A DNA stretch of 64,000 nucleotides from Puteibacter caeruleilacunae (GTDB lineage: Bacteria; Bacteroidota; Bacteroidia; Bacteroidales; Prolixibacteraceae). The DNA lies in the NCBI GenBank assembly GCA_005217565.1, contig SJCO01000007.1, forward strand, positions 186,001-250,000, written 5' to 3'. Position numbers and translations under genes: made by a program. Numbering within the stretch: the stretch's first letter is position 1; every line of letters begins with the position of its first letter. Below, piece by piece: positions 1 through 7,668 of this stretch. A model generated the notes under the pieces. It had not been told where the DNA came from. It searched no databases and saw only the letters and a list, made by a program, of their open reading frames with translations.

Positions 1-76
1 ATAAACTTATTACAGGTATTTGTATACAAATTACAGAAAGTTGGATTCAGAGACTTACCTAGAATACATCTTCAAG

Positions 77-90
77 ACTGGCAAGCCAGT
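77..90. other. short hairpin in gene-free left edge
   Basis: The first 253 bases hold no gene I can support. The only structure seen is a hairpin with ACTGGC and GCCAGT arms around a two-base loop. It has no T-run, so I do not call it a terminator. An open frame ends at 106 but has no start codon inside the window. Confidence 0.3.
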
Positions 91-253
91 TGATGAAGAC
101 AGTTAGACGTTCAAATATCAGGAATCAATGATCTGTCTTTGCATTCATAGAACTGGGCCATCTATGTTAAAGTTTTCCTGCAACTTATTTCATTGCTTAG
201 CCGTATTGATAACAATATACAATCACAATGCAGATTAATTAAAATTCATCGAT

Positions 254-754
254 ATGCTTAAAGAAAATCTACTTAAAAAACTAAATGATCAGGTTACAGC
301 TGAACATTACGCTTCAAATTTATATTTGGCAATGTCCTCTTGGTGTCAGGCACAAGGCCTAAATGGTGCCGCCCGATTTCTTAGTACCCACAGCAAAGAA
401 GAGCTTGAGCACATGTATAAACTGTTTAACTATATTAATGAGACAGGAAGTATGGCAATTGTAGGTGCAATAGAAGCACCTCCAAGTGATTTTGAAGACC
501 TAAAAGACGTGTTTGAACAGACCTATCAGCATGAATTATTAGTGACATCTAGAATTAATGAGTTGGTTGAATTAACACTTAATGAAAAGGACTATTCTAC
601 TTTTAATTTTCTCCAATGGTATGTTGCAGAGCAGCACGAAGAAGAGGCCCTTTTTAAAGGTATACTTGATAGAATGGAAATAGTAGGAATCAAAGGTAGA
701 AGTTTATTCATGTTAGATCAGGAAATAGGAAGGCTTGTTCCTGTTCAGCAATGA
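254..754 (+). CDS. ftnA: Bacterial non-heme ferritin
   Basis: A 166-residue ferritin of the bacterial FtnA type, which stores iron as a ferric mineral inside a 24-subunit cytoplasmic cage. The ferroxidase ligands sit where they do in E. coli FtnA: E17, E50 and H53 (in the HSKEELEH stretch), E94, Q127 and E130. Length is normal for the family and no haem-binding bacterioferritin signature is apparent. It is a single-gene unit followed by a hairpin at 776-799. The next gene is a membrane iron-sulfur protein in the same direction, but the 154-base gap argues against a tight operon. Family assignment is secure. Confidence 0.95.
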   Translation: MLKENLLKKLNDQVTAEHYASNLYLAMSSWCQAQGLNGAARFLSTHSKEELEHMYKLFNYINETGSMAIVGAIEAPPSDFEDLKDVFEQTYQHELLVTSRINELVELTLNEKDYSTFNFLQWYVAEQHEEEALFKGILDRMEIVGIKGRSLFMLDQEIGRLVPVQQ

Positions 755-775
755 TCAATTTTAAGCTTAAAATCT

Positions 776-799
776 CTGCCAGTCATAATTGACTGGTAG
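776..799 (+). terminator. hairpin after ferritin gene
   Basis: The arms CTGCCAGTCA and TGACTGGTAG pair almost fully around TAAT just after the ferritin stop. No T-tract follows, so termination is likely but not certain. Confidence 0.4.
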
Positions 800-908
800 G
801 GATAGGATTAATCAGTTAACAAAATCAGGAGCGTTATACCTTTTATGTTAGTTTCATGTTAGAATTGATCATTTCTTTTGAATTGAACAAAATTTCAATT
901 AAAAAGAT

Positions 909-2339
909 ATGCAGAGTGAAAAAGCAAAGCAAACACATATGTATGTTTGCAAAAACGCAGAAGTAAAAGAAAAGGGTGAAGCTAATAATCTATATCGATC
1001 CAAATTATTCCCAATATCATTCCAGATTATAAGTCTTATTGTACTTACCTTTCTAATTATTGGAGCCACAGGTGTTACTTCCAGCGATAAAGATCTGATA
1101 ACAATTTTACGAAATACGAATCTTGCAAACCTTATTGTTTGGTCATATTGGTGGCCAGCAATCATATTAACGGCAGTGTTTTTTGGAAGGCATTGGTGTA
1201 CTGTTTGTCCTATCGAGCTACTCGTGTCAATTGCAACTAAAGTAGGCATTAATAAGAGCGTGCCCAAAGGATTAAGATCAGGATGGATGATTCCGGTTCT
1301 CTATGGTTTTGTTGCTATCGTTGCAATAAGTTATTGGCAAATTCATCGGATTCCTCATCGAATGGCTTTATACCTTCTTTTACTAATGGGATTCGCTGTA
1401 GTTATCTCCCTTATATATAAAAAACGAGCTTTCTGTTCGTATTTCTGTCCGGTTGGGAAATTGCTGGGATTATATTCCTTATTATCGAAATTTGGAATAC
1501 GAGTGAAAGATAAAAGTATATGTGATTCATGTAAAACTAAAGATTGTATCAGTAATAAAAATCAGACAAATTTGATTGGTAGATCTTGTACTTCGAATAT
1601 ATATCCTGCGAAAGCTTCGGATAACCGAGACTGCATTCTGTGTTCTCAATGTGTAAAGTCGTGCTCGCACAACAATATCAAGTTAAAGAAGATTTCCAGA
1701 CCGTATCAATTGTTAGATTTTAACAAACTTAATTGGCCCGAAATAGCCATGATTGGAATTCTATCTGGTTTTGTATGTTACGAAATTCTATCGTCATGGT
1801 CGTTTAGTAAAGGAGTTGTTTTGGCTATACCTAATATGCTTCATAAGGTTAAATTGTTTGGTAATATACCAACAGGATTATTAAAAGGACTTACCTTATA
1901 TTTAGTGATACCTGCAATCTATTTATCCATAGTATCCTTGTTGGCTAAACTAATGGGGAAGCAATCCTTTGGATTTTATTTAAAAAGGACTGCAGGATTT
2001 CTAATACCCTTACTTGCTTTCGGTCATGTATTCAAAGCGTTAATCAAGACAACAACCCGAATTCCATATTGGGAATGGGCGCTAAGTGATTCCAATGGAA
2101 TTAAGTTTGCAACTCAACTATTGAATCGTCAAATCGTATTAAACAAACAGGATTGGCTTAATATACCAGTTGTTATTTTAGGTGTAGCTGGTCTATCATA
2201 TGCATTCTATCTTATTATCAACAAAATAAATCAGGATACAGCACTTTCAGTAGCCAACAAGACTCTTTATTTGATTTTTACCGTATTACATTTTGTCTTG
2301 CTCTCCTTTGGACCAGTAGTCCACTTGGTTACAAGATAG
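909..2339 (+). CDS. NapH/NosR/CcoG-like membrane polyferredoxin (4Fe-4S)
   Basis: A 476-residue integral membrane protein with iron-sulfur motifs. Two CxxxCP-type elements follow membrane helices (CTVCP near residue 98 and CSYFCP near residue 176), the signature of NapH/NosR/CcoG electron-transfer proteins. Two further cysteine clusters follow (CDSCKTKDC and CILCSQCVKSC, about residues 205-250), the second being ferredoxin-like. The C-terminal half is again hydrophobic, with several likely helices. It probably passes electrons across or along the membrane, but no nitrate, nitrous-oxide or cytochrome-oxidase genes lie nearby, so the partner cannot be named. It stands alone between ferritin and the LTA-synthase-like gene. 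Confidence 0.8.
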   Translation: MQSEKAKQTHMYVCKNAEVKEKGEANNLYRSKLFPISFQIISLIVLTFLIIGATGVTSSDKDLITILRNTNLANLIVWSYWWPAIILTAVFFGRHWCTVCPIELLVSIATKVGINKSVPKGLRSGWMIPVLYGFVAIVAISYWQIHRIPHRMALYLLLLMGFAVVISLIYKKRAFCSYFCPVGKLLGLYSLLSKFGIRVKDKSICDSCKTKDCISNKNQTNLIGRSCTSNIYPAKASDNRDCILCSQCVKSCSHNNIKLKKISRPYQLLDFNKLNWPEIAMIGILSGFVCYEILSSWSFSKGVVLAIPNMLHKVKLFGNIPTGLLKGLTLYLVIPAIYLSIVSLLAKLMGKQSFGFYLKRTAGFLIPLLAFGHVFKALIKTTTRIPYWEWALSDSNGIKFATQLLNRQIVLNKQDWLNIPVVILGVAGLSYAFYLIINKINQDTALSVANKTLYLIFTVLHFVLLSFGPVVHLVTR

Positions 2340-2587
2340 TTTGGTTATCTTATAAGAAAATGAGCCTAACATGCTTATTATTAGTGATATCGAATAGTGA
2401 AACAGAACCATATTAGTATTACTTAACAGAGTTTAACATCACGTAACTTCGAATGTTAGAAATTCTTTAGAATTGAGTGCTTAATTTGGACTGTATTCAG
2501 CATAGAGTATACAGAAAACTATGCATATCAGATGCATATAGGGAGTTTTATATCATCAAAAATTACGGAAAAATTAATTGAAGCAAT

Positions 2588-4501
2588 ATGGAAATAAAAA
2601 ATGTGTTGAAGAACCGTTTTGGTGGAATAATTATTTTTGGAGCAATCTTTTTGGTGCTTTCCTTTACAATCCGGACAGTACTTCTAATTACCGATTTGAA
2701 CAATGTAGATTTAAATCTCTTAAAATTCATTCAAATCTATGGTTATGGTTTGTTTTATGATTTAGTAACCATTTCTTATTTTATCGTACCATTTGTGATA
2801 TATCTTTTGATTGCTCCAGATTTTATCTTCAGAACGAAGATACATCGCTGGATCGCTTATGTGTTTTTTATTATTACCATTGGAATCCTGGTCTTCTCAG
2901 CAATAGGAGAGTGGTTCTTCTGGGAAGAATTTAACGTGCGTTATAACTTTATCGCAGTTGATTATCTAGTTTATACTCATGAGGTTATTGCCAATATCAG
3001 GGAGTCGTATCCAATGCCATTAATTATATTGGGAATGTTATTGGTATCGTCTGGTATCTTTATGCTGGTACGTAGAAGATTTGAAACAACTATGCAATGT
3101 GAAACACCATTTAAAAGTCGTTTAAAAGTCTGTCTGATTTTACTTGCACTACCTCTAATGGCTTTTTATTCTGTAGATAAAACTTCAGCCGAGATTGAAG
3201 ACAATACCTATTCGAATGAATTAGCTCATAATGGAATATATCAAATATTCGCGGCCTTTAGAAATAATGAATTAGATTACGAAACTTTCTATCGGAATAC
3301 GAGTGATGATGAAGCTTTCAAAAAGTTAAGGAAATTAATAAAAACATCTGGAAGTAAGTTTATTAGTAATGATTTGTTCGATGTAACTCGTCAGATTACC
3401 TATCCTGGAGATGATAAAAAGTATAACGTTATGATGATCACTGTGGAGAGTTTAAGTGGATCATTTTTTAAACGCTTTGGAAATCAAGACAGAATTACTC
3501 CAAATATGGATACTATCGCACAAAAATCGCTATTCTTTACTAACTTTTATGCGACAGGAACAAGAACTGTAAGAGGAATGGAGGCCTTAACATTATCACT
3601 TCCACCAACACCTGGTTATTCGATTATTAAACGTCCTAAAAATGAGAATATGTTTACTTTAGGTAATGTGTTAAAATCAAAAGGATATGCTACCAATTTC
3701 ATTTATGCAGGTAATGGATATTTCGATAATATGAACTATTTCTTTGGACATAGTGGATATAAAATTGTTGATAGAGATAGTTTTAATGACGATGAAGTAA
3801 CATTTGAGAATGCGTGGGGTGTTTGTGATGAGGATCTTTTTGCAAAAGCAATGAGAGTAGCTGACGAAGATCATCAATTGGGGAAACCATTTCACAGTTT
3901 TATAATGACAACCTCTAATCATCGTCCGTATACTTATCCAGAAGGAAAGATCGATATTCCTTCGCATACAGGAAGAAAAGGAGCCGTTAAATATACCGAC
4001 TATGCGATTGCTAAATTTCTCCGTGAAGCTAGAAAACATGCTTGGTATGATAACACAATCTTTGTTATTGTAGCTGATCATTGTGCATCAAGTGCGGGAA
4101 AAACATCCCTACCTGTAAAAAGGTATCATATTCCTTTGATAGTGTATGCACCTGGAATTATCGAAGCCAAAGAGGTCAATACCCTTGCATCTCAGATTGA
4201 TTTTGCACCAACTATAATGGGTTTATTAAACATGGATTATCAATCTAAGTTCTTTGGGAAGGATATTTTACACGACAATCCAGATCGTGCACTTATTGGT
4301 ACATATCAGAAAATCGGTTATCTCAAGCAAGACAAGCTGACCGTTCAGTTACCAACAAAACGGATAGAATCATATAACGTTACGGGCGACAAACAATATA
4401 AGACGGAGTTGAATCCTGAATTATTGAATGAATCTATTGCATATTATCAGGCTGCAAGTTACCTTTTTAAAAACAAAGGTTTTAACTTTGTAGTACGCTA
4501 A
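2588..4501 (+). CDS. LTA synthase-like sulfatase-fold phosphotransferase
   Basis: A 637-residue protein with about five N-terminal membrane helices (first 200 residues) and a C-terminal extracytoplasmic sulfatase/alkaline-phosphatase-fold domain. The domain starts at the MMITVESLSG stretch; TRTVRGMEA carries the expected nucleophilic threonine, and VADHCAS supplies the late metal-binding D/H. This is the architecture of lipoteichoic-acid synthase and phosphoglycerol/phosphoethanolamine transferases. The ATG at 2588 is chosen because it opens directly into the first helix; an ATG at 2578 is in another frame and short. The next gene is a lipid kinase only 55 bases downstream. Substrate is inferred to be a phospholipid head group; the acceptor is unknown. 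Confidence 0.85.
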   Translation: MEIKNVLKNRFGGIIIFGAIFLVLSFTIRTVLLITDLNNVDLNLLKFIQIYGYGLFYDLVTISYFIVPFVIYLLIAPDFIFRTKIHRWIAYVFFIITIGILVFSAIGEWFFWEEFNVRYNFIAVDYLVYTHEVIANIRESYPMPLIILGMLLVSSGIFMLVRRRFETTMQCETPFKSRLKVCLILLALPLMAFYSVDKTSAEIEDNTYSNELAHNGIYQIFAAFRNNELDYETFYRNTSDDEAFKKLRKLIKTSGSKFISNDLFDVTRQITYPGDDKKYNVMMITVESLSGSFFKRFGNQDRITPNMDTIAQKSLFFTNFYATGTRTVRGMEALTLSLPPTPGYSIIKRPKNENMFTLGNVLKSKGYATNFIYAGNGYFDNMNYFFGHSGYKIVDRDSFNDDEVTFENAWGVCDEDLFAKAMRVADEDHQLGKPFHSFIMTTSNHRPYTYPEGKIDIPSHTGRKGAVKYTDYAIAKFLREARKHAWYDNTIFVIVADHCASSAGKTSLPVKRYHIPLIVYAPGIIEAKEVNTLASQIDFAPTIMGLLNMDYQSKFFGKDILHDNPDRALIGTYQKIGYLKQDKLTVQLPTKRIESYNVTGDKQYKTELNPELLNESIAYYQAASYLFKNKGFNFVVR

Positions 4502-4556
4502 TAATTAGAATCATAATGTGAAACTGATATTTCAACCTTACCAATATTGAAAAAGG

Positions 4557-5453
4557 ATGAAGAAGATGATGAAAATCAAAGTATTAGCAATAATAAACCC
4601 CATTTCAGGAACAGGTAAAAAACAAAAGATTGAAAGCCTGTTGGAGAAACAACTTGACACTTCAAGATTCGAGCTCTCTATTTGCTATAGTAAATATGCA
4701 GGACACTGCACAGAACTTGCAAAGGATGCAGTAAAAACTGGATTTCATGCAGTAATAGCAGTCGGTGGTGATGGAACGATTAATGAAATTGCTAAAGCAT
4801 TGATAAATACGAATGTTACACTCGGAATTATTCCTAGTGGCTCGGGCAATGGATTAGCACGTCATTTAGGAATTCCTATGCAGCCAGAGAAAGCTATTGA
4901 ATGGATGAACGAGGCAATCATAGGAGAGATGGACACTATTTCAGCCAACGACTATCAGTTTGTGAATGTTGCAGGAATTGGTTTTGATGCATTGGTAAGT
5001 CATGAATTTGATAAAATGAATTCTAGAGGAGTGTTATCCTACATAAAAGCTACCATCAAATGTTTCGTATCATTAAGACAACAACGCTTTAAAATAAAGA
5101 GTGATAATCTTCAATTCTCAAGTGTTGGTATGCTTGTGAGTTTTGCCAATTCATCTCAGTTTGGGAATGATGCCTATATTGCACCGAATGCTAAAATTAA
5201 TGATGGTAAAATGAATATAGCATTATTACGTAAACCTCATTGGTATCAAGTTCCATCATTATTAATGCAAATTTTCACACATAAAGTGACAGATTCACCA
5301 CTTTATACTGAAATTGTTTCAGATGAATTGACAATCGAACAGGAATCTGTATTAGGTCATATCGATGGAGAGCCAATCCTTATTGGGAAAGAAATTCATC
5401 TAAAAACAATGCCTCATAGTCTGAAGATATTCAATAGTCCTACAGTAAACTAA
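4557..5453 (+). CDS. Diacylglycerol kinase family lipid kinase (DgkB/YegS-like)
   Basis: A 298-residue cytoplasmic kinase of the diacylglycerol kinase catalytic family. It has the diagnostic GGDGTINE nucleotide-binding motif near residue 75 and the GSGNGLARHLGIP motif near residue 97, followed by the beta-sandwich half with DGEP near the end. Such enzymes phosphorylate diacylglycerol or related lipids. Placed 55 bases after an LTA-synthase-like gene, it could recycle the diacylglycerol that such transferases release; this is inference from the family pair. Methionines at 4566 and 4569 are alternative starts, since all lie in a Met/Lys-rich leader. Confidence 0.87.
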   Translation: MKKMMKIKVLAIINPISGTGKKQKIESLLEKQLDTSRFELSICYSKYAGHCTELAKDAVKTGFHAVIAVGGDGTINEIAKALINTNVTLGIIPSGSGNGLARHLGIPMQPEKAIEWMNEAIIGEMDTISANDYQFVNVAGIGFDALVSHEFDKMNSRGVLSYIKATIKCFVSLRQQRFKIKSDNLQFSSVGMLVSFANSSQFGNDAYIAPNAKINDGKMNIALLRKPHWYQVPSLLMQIFTHKVTDSPLYTEIVSDELTIEQESVLGHIDGEPILIGKEIHLKTMPHSLKIFNSPTVN

Positions 5454-5464
5454 AGCTTAGTATC

Positions 5465-5556
5465 CATAACGTCGGTGATTATAGTTTGACATATCATCAT
5501 CCATTATCAAAGGTATATTGACTGAGATATTTCAGCAGTAATTCCCCGACGTTATG
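5465..5556. repeat. Imperfect inverted repeat with perfect 11-bp ends (attC-like or MITE-like)
   Basis: CATAACGTCGG at 5465-5475 is repeated exactly in inverse as CCGACGTTATG at 5546-5556. The symmetry continues inward with small bulges, so the arms are about 31 and 32 nt (5465-5495 and 5525-5556) around a 29-nt centre. A second short GCCC/GGGC hairpin lies at 5571-5585. The rest of the 323-base gap to the sulfatase gene shows no gene. Bulged arms with AAC/GTT ends recall integron attC sites, but no integrase is present. A MITE remnant or an RNA hairpin is as possible. Confidence 0.5.
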
Positions 5557-5776
5557 AATAATCCTTGTTAGCCCTTTAAACGGGCAATTCTTTGATGCTT
5601 TCCTAATTTGTGTCATTTTTTGCAACTTTAATCCAACCAATTGAACCAATACCCACCTATATTTGAACCTATTCCCACCTTCTGAAAATAACTGATACTG
5701 TATCTTGACCTTGCAATAATTCAGATAAGGAAATTCGAATTAATAAAGGAATCAAAGTGACTTCTTTGTATTTAAA

Positions 5777-7570
5777 ATGAAACTTATGAAATTGAAAATT
5801 TATTCATTATGCATTCTGTTGGTAATGTCATCAGCAGTATTGGCAAAAACGAAAGGATCGAAGGATTCTAAAAAACCAAACATCGTTTTGGTGATAACCG
5901 ACGATCAAGGTAAAAATGATTTGGGATGTGAGGGTAATTCTTATATTAAAACACCCAATATTGATTCTTTCTACAATGATGCAGTGCGTTTAACTAATTT
6001 CCATGTATCAACGACCTGTGCACCAACAAGAGCATCTATAATGACGGGGCGTCACACCAATCGTGTCAATGCTTTTCATACTATAAGTGGTAGATCATTG
6101 CTTTTCGAAGACGAAGTTGTACTTCCTCAGGTATTAGCGCAAAATGGGTATACCAATGGAATGTTTGGAAAATGGCACTTAGGTGATAACTATCCATATC
6201 GCCCAATTGATAGAGGATTCCATGAAGTGGTGCGACATGGAGGAGGAGGTATCACTCAAGGTCCCGACTATTGGGGAAATGACTATTTTGATGATACCTA
6301 TTGGCATAATGGAGAAGTAGAGGAGTATAAAGGCTATTGTACTGATGTATTCTTTGATGAAGCATTGAAATTTATCGAAGAAAATAAGGATGACCCATTT
6401 TTCTGTTATATTGCAACTAATGCTCCACACGGACCACATAACTGTCCGGATGAATATATCGATTTATATGAAGACAAGGATCTTCCTGAGAGCATTAAGC
6501 GTTTTTATGGTATGATTACCAACATCGATGATAACTTCAAGAAACTACAAAACAAGCTAGATAATTTAGGCCTAACTGAGAATACCATTCTAATCTTTAT
6601 GAGTGATAATGGTACAGCTGGGGGGCAGCGTATTTACGATGCAGGAATGACAGGTGGAAAAGGATCACAATGGGAAGGTGGACATCGTGTACCTTTCTAT
6701 GTCCAGTGGCCAAAAGAAGGACTTACAGGAGGAAAAGATATTACACAATTAACAGCTCATTATGATTTACTTCCAACATTTGTCGATCTACTTGATTTAC
6801 GTTTCACTCCTGTAAAACCATTGGATGGAAAGAGTATAGTACCATTGTTGAAAGGTGACGACAAGCAATGGCCTAATCGTATTTTATATATGGATACTCA
6901 GAGATTACAGAATTTGGTAAAGTACAGAAGATATACAGTAATGGACCAAGATTGGCGTTTGGTTGATGGAGACAAACTATTTAATGTAACCAAGGATTTA
7001 AAACAAGAGCATAATGTAATTGAACAATATCCTGAAGTGGCAGCCAAATTAGCTGCAGGATATGAAACCTGGTGGCAGTCGTTTGTTGATGAAGGAGTAA
7101 ATGAACGATATAGTTACATTAAAGTAGGTTCACCATATGAGAATCCCACTCGTCTTAATTCGCACGACATGCTTACAGGTCGCATTGGTAGAGCATGGCA
7201 CCAGTATGGTGCTGTAGAAGGAATCCCTGCTGCTGGTCGTTGGAAAATAGAGTTTGTTGAAGATGGCGACTATAAAATAACATTGCGTCGATTCCCACGA
7301 TCAAGTGGATTAGCTATTAACGCAACGTTCCCTGCAGCCCCAAAGCCTCGACGATTGGAGAAAGCAATGCCTGCAAGCAATAAGGCTGATTTTAAACAAG
7401 CATTTTTATTTGTAGGACAACATAGTAAGACGGTTAAATTAAAAGGTGATGAAGAAGAGGTAACTTTTAAAGTTGATATGCCTGCTGGTAAATATGATTT
7501 TGAAGCACAACTTATTGACAAAAATAATGTGATTCATCCAGCATACTATGTATACATTGAAAAACTCTAA
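5777..7570 (+). CDS. Secreted arylsulfatase (S1 formylglycine sulfatase)
   Basis: A 597-residue type I sulfatase with an N-terminal signal peptide ending near the VLA-K junction at residue 23. The maturation motif CAPTR at residues 81-85 fits C-x-P-x-R, so C81 would become formylglycine. DDQ at 42-44 and the SDNG stretch later supply metal ligands. It is longer than a minimal sulfatase: about 150 C-terminal residues after the catalytic domain form a beta-rich extension of unknown role. It removes sulfate esters from a glycan or small molecule in the periplasm or outside the cell; the substrate cannot be named. The maturase is not in the window. A strong terminator follows. Confidence 0.9.
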   Translation: MKLMKLKIYSLCILLVMSSAVLAKTKGSKDSKKPNIVLVITDDQGKNDLGCEGNSYIKTPNIDSFYNDAVRLTNFHVSTTCAPTRASIMTGRHTNRVNAFHTISGRSLLFEDEVVLPQVLAQNGYTNGMFGKWHLGDNYPYRPIDRGFHEVVRHGGGGITQGPDYWGNDYFDDTYWHNGEVEEYKGYCTDVFFDEALKFIEENKDDPFFCYIATNAPHGPHNCPDEYIDLYEDKDLPESIKRFYGMITNIDDNFKKLQNKLDNLGLTENTILIFMSDNGTAGGQRIYDAGMTGGKGSQWEGGHRVPFYVQWPKEGLTGGKDITQLTAHYDLLPTFVDLLDLRFTPVKPLDGKSIVPLLKGDDKQWPNRILYMDTQRLQNLVKYRRYTVMDQDWRLVDGDKLFNVTKDLKQEHNVIEQYPEVAAKLAAGYETWWQSFVDEGVNERYSYIKVGSPYENPTRLNSHDMLTGRIGRAWHQYGAVEGIPAAGRWKIEFVEDGDYKITLRRFPRSSGLAINATFPAAPKPRRLEKAMPASNKADFKQAFLFVGQHSKTVKLKGDEEEVTFKVDMPAGKYDFEAQLIDKNNVIHPAYYVYIEKL

Positions 7571-7600
7571 TAAAGACTATAACAAATAATTATAAAAATA

Positions 7601-7637
7601 AAGGCCTTCAGGAAATTTAACTTCCGAAGGCCTTTTT
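7601..7637. terminator. Bidirectional terminator between sulfatase and blaR1-like gene
   Basis: The arms AAGGCCTTC and GAAGGCCTT are perfect complements around a 16-base loop, followed by TTT on the plus strand and preceded by an A-rich stretch that serves the minus strand. It lies between convergent genes. Confidence 0.8.
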
Positions 7638-7668
7638 GCTACTCAAAAGTTGAGTGTTATTTTAAAAA

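Noticed and set aside
5-106. An open frame running into a stop at 106
   Set aside because: It has no start codon between the upstream stop at 2-4 and its end, so it cannot be a full gene; a pseudogene fragment cannot be excluded.
899-1267. A minus-strand open frame inside the polyferredoxin gene
   Set aside because: It overlaps an iron-sulfur protein with clear motifs and is only the shadow of that gene.
2578-2760. An open frame beginning ten bases before the LTA-synthase-like start
   Set aside because: It is out of frame with a strongly supported membrane protein gene and ends early; the real gene starts at 2588.
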